DNA from: an uncultured Clostridia bacterium
Lineage (GTDB): Bacteria; Bacillota; Clostridia; TANB77; CAG-508
Reading direction: 5' to 3'
Assembly: GCA_948585895.1 (NCBI GenBank)
Contig: CAPBNZ010000070.1
Coordinates: 1 to 8,207, forward strand
Length of the DNA: 8,207 nucleotides
The notes under the pieces were generated by a model that was given only the letters and a program-made list of their open reading frames with translations, was not told the origin of the DNA and made no database searches. A program made the translations under genes and the position numbers. Positions 6,246 through 8,207 of the stretch are shown piece by piece. How positions within the stretch are numbered: the first letter of the stretch is position 1; the number at the start of each line of letters is the position of its first letter.

Positions 6246-6504
6246 ATATAACAACCAACCTTTCTTTTTCTATTTCTTCATCACACTTTTTATTTCTAGG
6301 ACATAGCTTACAACTACCGCTATATCTCATACACAACCACATTGTATTCTTTTCTTTCATAGACCACTTCTCCTTGTCATTTCTCTTATTGAGCCATTCT
6401 GTTGTTTCATCTATATAATTGAGTGCAATTACTTCTCCACAAAATATAGTCATTCCTAATAAGAATAAAATCTCTATAAATGCTTCAAGAATAATATCAC
6501 CCAC
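6154..6504 (-). CDS. Small protein with hydrophobic N-terminus and Cys-rich centre, first gene after the control gap
   Basis: 116 aa if the GTG at 6504 is the start. Residues 4-27 (IILEAFIEILFLLGMTIFC...) could span a membrane. The centre has WLCMRYSGSCKLCPRNKKC, where C-x2-C and a further Cys suggest metal binding or disulphides. The last ~25 residues are very basic and lie within the overlap with the next gene, so they may be little constrained. There is no clear ribosome binding site before the GTG. An ATG at 6360 has AAGGAG 9 nt upstream and would give a 68-aa soluble form, MKEKNTMWLC.... Forty-eight open codons upstream of it in AT-rich DNA favour the long form, but the start is open. 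No function recognised. Confidence 0.5.
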   Translation of the reverse strand: MGDIILEAFIEILFLLGMTIFCGEVIALNYIDETTEWLNKRNDKEKWSMKEKNTMWLCMRYSGSCKLCPRNKKCDEEIEKERLVVIYDKVDKRKRTASKNYKGTSKRFRRKSRRYS

Positions 6505-6520
6505 TTTTTAATCATAAATA

Positions 6521-6553
6521 AAAGGAGCTATCACCTAGCTCCGCTCTTTTTTT
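6521..6553. terminator. Bidirectional intrinsic terminator ahead of the packaging operon
   Basis: GGAGCTA (6524-6530) and TAGCTCC (6536-6542) form a perfect 7-bp stem with a 5-nt loop. On the plus strand seven T's follow (6547-6553) after GCTC; on the minus strand TTTTATTT follows directly. It lies only about 17 nt upstream of the first packaging gene's GTG, so minus-strand transcripts from the right must read through it to express the terminase genes. The stem also contains GGAG and AGGTGA, which could hide or present a ribosome binding site. Confidence 0.75.
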
Positions 6554-6568
6554 GTTGATAACATCAAC
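6554..6568. promoter_or_regulatory. Small palindrome GTTGAT-AAC-ATCAAC
   Basis: A perfect 6-bp inverted repeat with a 3-nt centre lies next to the terminator, between it and the tRNA-like element. There is no T-run on the proper side of either strand, so it is not a terminator. The shape suits a dimeric DNA-binding protein. The late regulator encoded at 6805-7332 is one candidate, by proximity only. Confidence 0.35.
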
Positions 6569-6589
6569 GAGTAAAAAGAACAAAAAGGA

Positions 6590-6681
6590 CGGGTGAATAG
6601 AGAATCGAACTCTATACAGCCCTCGGAGTGCTTAATTTACACTAATACCACCGACGGAATCCTGCCTTTAGATTACCACCC
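6590..6681 (-). tRNA. tRNA-like element, 92 nt, with an abnormal anticodon domain
   Basis: The minus strand has a good T-arm (TAGAG-TTCGATT-CTCTA). Its acceptor ends GGGTG and CACCC pair, with one G-U and one mismatch inside the helix. A D-arm-like hairpin AATC/GATT has GG in its 9-nt loop. The next 43 nt do not give a normal anticodon arm. The best fold pairs CCGTCGG with CCGAGGG (one mismatch), then a 7-nt one-sided bulge TGGTATT, then AGTGT/GCACT closing a 7-nt loop AAATTAA without U33. No CCA is encoded (GTCC and a T-run follow). Without the 17-nt inner hairpin the length would be 75 nt, close to a standard tRNA. It could be a degenerate tRNA, a class II tRNA I cannot align, or a tRNA mimic in the late leader. 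The anticodon is not assignable. Confidence 0.55.
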
Positions 6682-6697
6682 ATATTTAAACAAACAA

Positions 6698-6735
6698 AAA
6701 TAATTATGATAGTATTCCATTCATCATAATTATTT
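6698..6735 (-). terminator. AT-rich hairpin with T-run between late regulator and tRNA-like element
   Basis: AATAATTATGAT (6699-6710) and ATCATAATTATT (6723-6734) are exact reverse complements, extended by one A-T pair to 13 bp, with a 12-nt loop. On the minus strand the stem runs into T-rich sequence (TTTTTGTTTGTTT), the form of an intrinsic terminator for the regulator transcript. It begins only about 5 nt after the start predicted for the promoter at 6747-6774, so it could also act as an attenuator for late transcripts. The stem is almost all A-T, hence modest stability. Confidence 0.6.
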
Positions 6736-6746
6736 CATTTTACTAT

Positions 6747-6774
6747 ATTATATCACTATATTTTTAGTAGTCCA
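6747..6774 (-). promoter_or_regulatory. Putative late promoter with extended -10
   Basis: On the minus strand TGATATAAT (6755-6747) is a perfect TATAAT with the TGn extension. A poor -35, TGGACT (4 of 6), lies 16 nt upstream. A strong extended -10 with a weak -35 is common for promoters that need an activator. It lies just downstream of the ArpU/RinA-like gene and ahead of the packaging operon, where such regulators act in Gram-positive phages. The function is inferred. Confidence 0.5.
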
Positions 6775-6804
6775 TACAGCACTTTTTCAGCCATTTTTCA
6801 ATTT

Positions 6805-7332
6805 TTATAATTCATTCATAAAAGTATCTGGAAATATATATACCTTTAATTTATTTATGATCTCTTTCTTATTCATACTTATTGTACCTACTGAACAATC
6901 TAACTTCTCAGCTATTTCTTCTATAGTCATTTCTTTAAAATAATACATTGGAATAATTTTATACCACTTATTATCTGCAATCTTCATTAAGGCTCTTTTA
7001 ACTAATCTTACCTGTGATTGAGCTTTTATTGATATCTGTTTTAATTCACATATTCTAGTTTCAAGTGTTTCATCACCATAGATATAAGTAGCGTTCCTCT
7101 CGTTTAAAACAAGAGTGTTTGACTTAGCTGGAGCTTTAGGAATGCCTTTTGCTTCTTCTTCTAACTTTTCTATTTCTTCGTCTATTAGCTTTATAGCATC
7201 AGGTAATACTTTTAAACTATATAATATTTTCTCTGTACTTTTATAAGATGACTTAGGATTCTTTAACAATTTCCTACTTTTTAATTCCTCCAATACCTTT
7301 TTTACTATCTCATCTTTTACTTCTTCTTTCAT
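6805..7332 (-). CDS. Phage late-gene transcription regulator, ArpU/RinA-like (sigma region 4-type HTH)
   Basis: 175 aa, strong AGGAGG upstream of the ATG. Residues 1-25 are charged helix, 45-62 a Glu/Lys coiled coil (IDEEIEKLEEEAKGIP), and 95-120 a helix leading into the DNA-binding part. The helix-turn-helix is at about 133-160: FKEMTIEEIAEKLDCSVGTI then SMNKKEIINKLK, the sigma-70 region 4 pattern. Size, layout and place (last gene before the terminase operon) match the ArpU/RinA group of late regulators, which switch on packaging and structural genes in Bacillota phages. It likely acts on the promoter, hairpins and palindrome in the 300 nt that follow. Family membership is by pattern, not by search. 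Confidence 0.8.
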   Translation of the reverse strand: MKEEVKDEIVKKVLEELKSRKLLKNPKSSYKSTEKILYSLKVLPDAIKLIDEEIEKLEEEAKGIPKAPAKSNTLVLNERNATYIYGDETLETRICELKQISIKAQSQVRLVKRALMKIADNKWYKIIPMYYFKEMTIEEIAEKLDCSVGTISMNKKEIINKLKVYIFPDTFMNEL

Positions 7333-7351
7333 TAACTATTTACCTCCTACT

Positions 7352-7594
7352 TTATCCTTCCCTTATATTTAATATATTTTGACAACCACAATGTGGACAA
7401 TCAAAACATTCAAACTTCTTAGTTCCTGTTGTTATACCATACATGCCTTTATTTTCTTGAATAATATACTTATTTTCTTTAATAAGTTCTAATTCTTCTC
7501 CACATATTTTGCAATAACATTTCTTTTTAAGAGTGTCTACTTGTTCAGCTTTATTTGTTTTTCTTAAGAAACAACAAAAGAAATTCCTAATCAT
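7352..7594 (-). CDS. Small zinc-ribbon protein
   Basis: 80 aa. Two zinc knuckles are visible: C28-K-I-C31 followed by GEELEL, and C66-P-H-C69-G, about 35 residues apart, the pattern of a zinc ribbon. Extra cysteines at 7, 8, 26, 63 and 71 flank them. The N-terminus MIRNFFCCFLRK is hydrophobic and short. AGGTGG lies about 8 nt before the ATG, which overlaps the preceding stop as ATGA. Such ribbons bind nucleic acid or protein partners. A regulatory role beside the late activator is likely, but the exact function is unknown. Confidence 0.75.
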   Translation of the reverse strand: MIRNFFCCFLRKTNKAEQVDTLKKKCYCKICGEELELIKENKYIIQENKGMYGITTGTKKFECFDCPHCGCQNILNIREG

Positions 7595-7743
7595 TTATTT
7601 TCCACCTCTATTTCTAATCTATTTAAAATCCCCCATATCTCATATTTTCTTAAAGGTCTAGCGTATTGGTATTCCTTTAATAATTTTTGGATTCTTTCTT
7701 GCGATGCAAGTATATCCATTACTTTTAACAGCTCTTCAACCAT
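7591..7743 (-). CDS. Unknown small protein, 50 aa
   Basis: Reads MVEELLKVMDILASQERIQK and ends LNRLEIEVENK. It is mostly amphipathic helix, with a YARPLRKYEIW segment in the middle. Its TGA overlaps the zinc-ribbon ATG (ATGA), and its start is 7 nt after the stop of the gene before it, so it fits tightly between its neighbours, which supports it being real. The ribosome binding site is weak (AAGAAAG). No family recognised. Confidence 0.6.
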   Translation of the reverse strand: MVEELLKVMDILASQERIQKLLKEYQYARPLRKYEIWGILNRLEIEVENK

Positions 7744-7750
7744 GATCGTT

Positions 7751-7900
7751 TTATTCTTTCTTTTGTTTAACCTTCACCAACTCTTTTTCTGCTTCTTCCA
7801 ACTGTTCAATTATTTCTTCTTTTAACTCTTTTAAAAATTGTACTTCCCATTCTAATTGTTGTTCTCGTGTTAGAGGTTTAATAATTATTTCATTATCCAT
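7751..7900 (-). CDS. Unknown small charged helical protein, 49 aa
   Basis: Reads MDNEIIIKPLTREQQLEWEV and ends EKELVKVKQKKE. About 18 Glu+Lys residues in the second half predict one long coiled-coil helix. AAGGTGGGG lies about 5 nt before the ATG, a good site. It is followed 7 nt later by the next small gene. It resembles the many short coiled-coil accessory proteins of phage early/middle operons. Function unknown. Confidence 0.65.
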   Translation of the reverse strand: MDNEIIIKPLTREQQLEWEVQFLKELKEEIIEQLEEAEKELVKVKQKKE

Positions 7901-7964
7901 TTAATCCCCACCTTAAAATATAAAATGTTTCACTATCTTAATAATTTATTATTCAAAAAATCTT

Positions 7965-8153
7965 TTATTTATCACCATCTACTTTCTCTAAAAATTCAAC
8001 ATCATAAGCATGTTTTACTTGCCCAGTTTTAAGATTTTCAATATGTACAACTGTTGAACACCCAACTTTAAAAGGTATTGATACTACTGCATATATGTCG
8101 TCCGATTTGGCTATTCCTTTTACTATTTTTACTTTGTCCCCAGATGCTATCAT
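7965..8153 (-). CDS. Small beta-rich protein, 62 aa (SH3/KOW-like)
   Basis: Reads MIASGDKVKIVKGIAKSDDI, then YAVVSIPFKVGCSTVVHIENLKTGQ, then HAYDVEFLEKVDGDK. Alternating hydrophobic residues and turns predict a small five-strand barrel. The opening GDKVKIVKG and the closing YDVEFLEKV are usual for SH3-like/KOW small phage proteins. The ATG overlaps the preceding stop as TAATG, so translation is likely coupled; no strong ribosome binding site is present. Function unknown. Confidence 0.7.
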   Translation of the reverse strand: MIASGDKVKIVKGIAKSDDIYAVVSIPFKVGCSTVVHIENLKTGQVKHAYDVEFLEKVDGDK

Positions 8154-8207
8154 TAAATATCATCTACTTTCTCTACTAAATCAGCTTTTATTAAATCGTA
8201 TAATAAA
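8153..8207 (-). CDS. C-terminal end of an upstream gene (partial)
   Basis: The frame entering from the right edge reads LLYDLIKADLVEKVDDI and stops at TAA (8155-8153), overlapping the next ATG as TAATG. Only 17 residues are inside the window. The coupled junction is the main evidence. No function can be given. Confidence 0.5.
   Translation of the reverse strand, partial: LLYDLIKADLVEKVDDI

Noticed and set aside
6076..6306. Plus-strand open frame of 76 codons, Phe/Leu/Ser-rich
   Set aside because: Antisense of Lys/Glu-rich helices in two minus-strand genes; the apparent membrane character comes from that.
6474..6515. ATG at 6515 on the minus strand as the true start of the first packaging gene
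   Set aside because: It opens a different frame that stops after 13 codons (MIKKWVILFLKHL), so it could serve only with a frameshift, for which there is no slippery site that I can see.
1..8207. CRISPR arrays, insertion sequences, attachment sites, integrase
   Set aside because: No regularly spaced repeats, transposase-like frames or paired att-like repeats were seen. The tRNAs are internal to the phage module, not evidently integration sites.

Overview
This AT-rich window is the packaging and head-assembly module of a tailed phage or prophage. Every gene I accept lies on the minus strand, so the biological order runs from right to left. The low G+C, the purine-rich ribosome binding sites (AGGAGG, AGGTGA), an ArpU/RinA-like late regulator and SPP1-like head genes point to a Bacillota host, probably a Clostridia-type bacterium. 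The genus is not resolved, and nothing here separates free phage from prophage.

Right block (8207-6805): the tail of an unknown gene, then five closely packed small genes. They are a 62-aa beta-rich protein, a 49-aa charged helix, a 50-aa unknown, an 80-aa zinc ribbon and a 175-aa sigma-region-4-like late regulator. Control gap (6804-6505): a putative extended -10 promoter, a 13-bp AT-rich hairpin with a T-run, a 92-nt tRNA-like element whose anticodon domain does not fold normally, a small palindrome and a GC-rich bidirectional terminator. It looks like a late-promoter or leader region for the regulator to act on.

Packaging operon (6504-843): a small Cys-rich protein with a hydrophobic N-terminus, an unknown 138-aa protein, the small and large terminase subunits, a 108-aa truncated glycosyltransferase-2-like domain, the portal, and a MuF minor head protein. 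Most junctions are TAATG or ATGA overlaps, so translation is probably coupled. The MuF protein carries an extra C-terminal domain of about 155 residues with a PD-(D/E)XK nuclease signature, like CdiA-CT and MuF polymorphic toxins.

Left gap (842-531): no protein gene. It holds a class I tRNA with a serine anticodon (UGA), and, on the opposite strand, a textbook TTGACA-N17-TATAAT promoter inside an inverted repeat. This promoter would drive an RNA of about 50 nt that is a single hairpin ending in seven T's. The scaffolding protein gene (530-1) follows and runs off the window; the major capsid gene would be expected next.

The most interesting points are the capsid-borne nuclease with no protein immunity gene but a non-standard tRNA directly downstream, the plus-strand hairpin RNA, the decayed glycosyltransferase domain between terminase and portal, and the odd tRNA-like element in the late control region.
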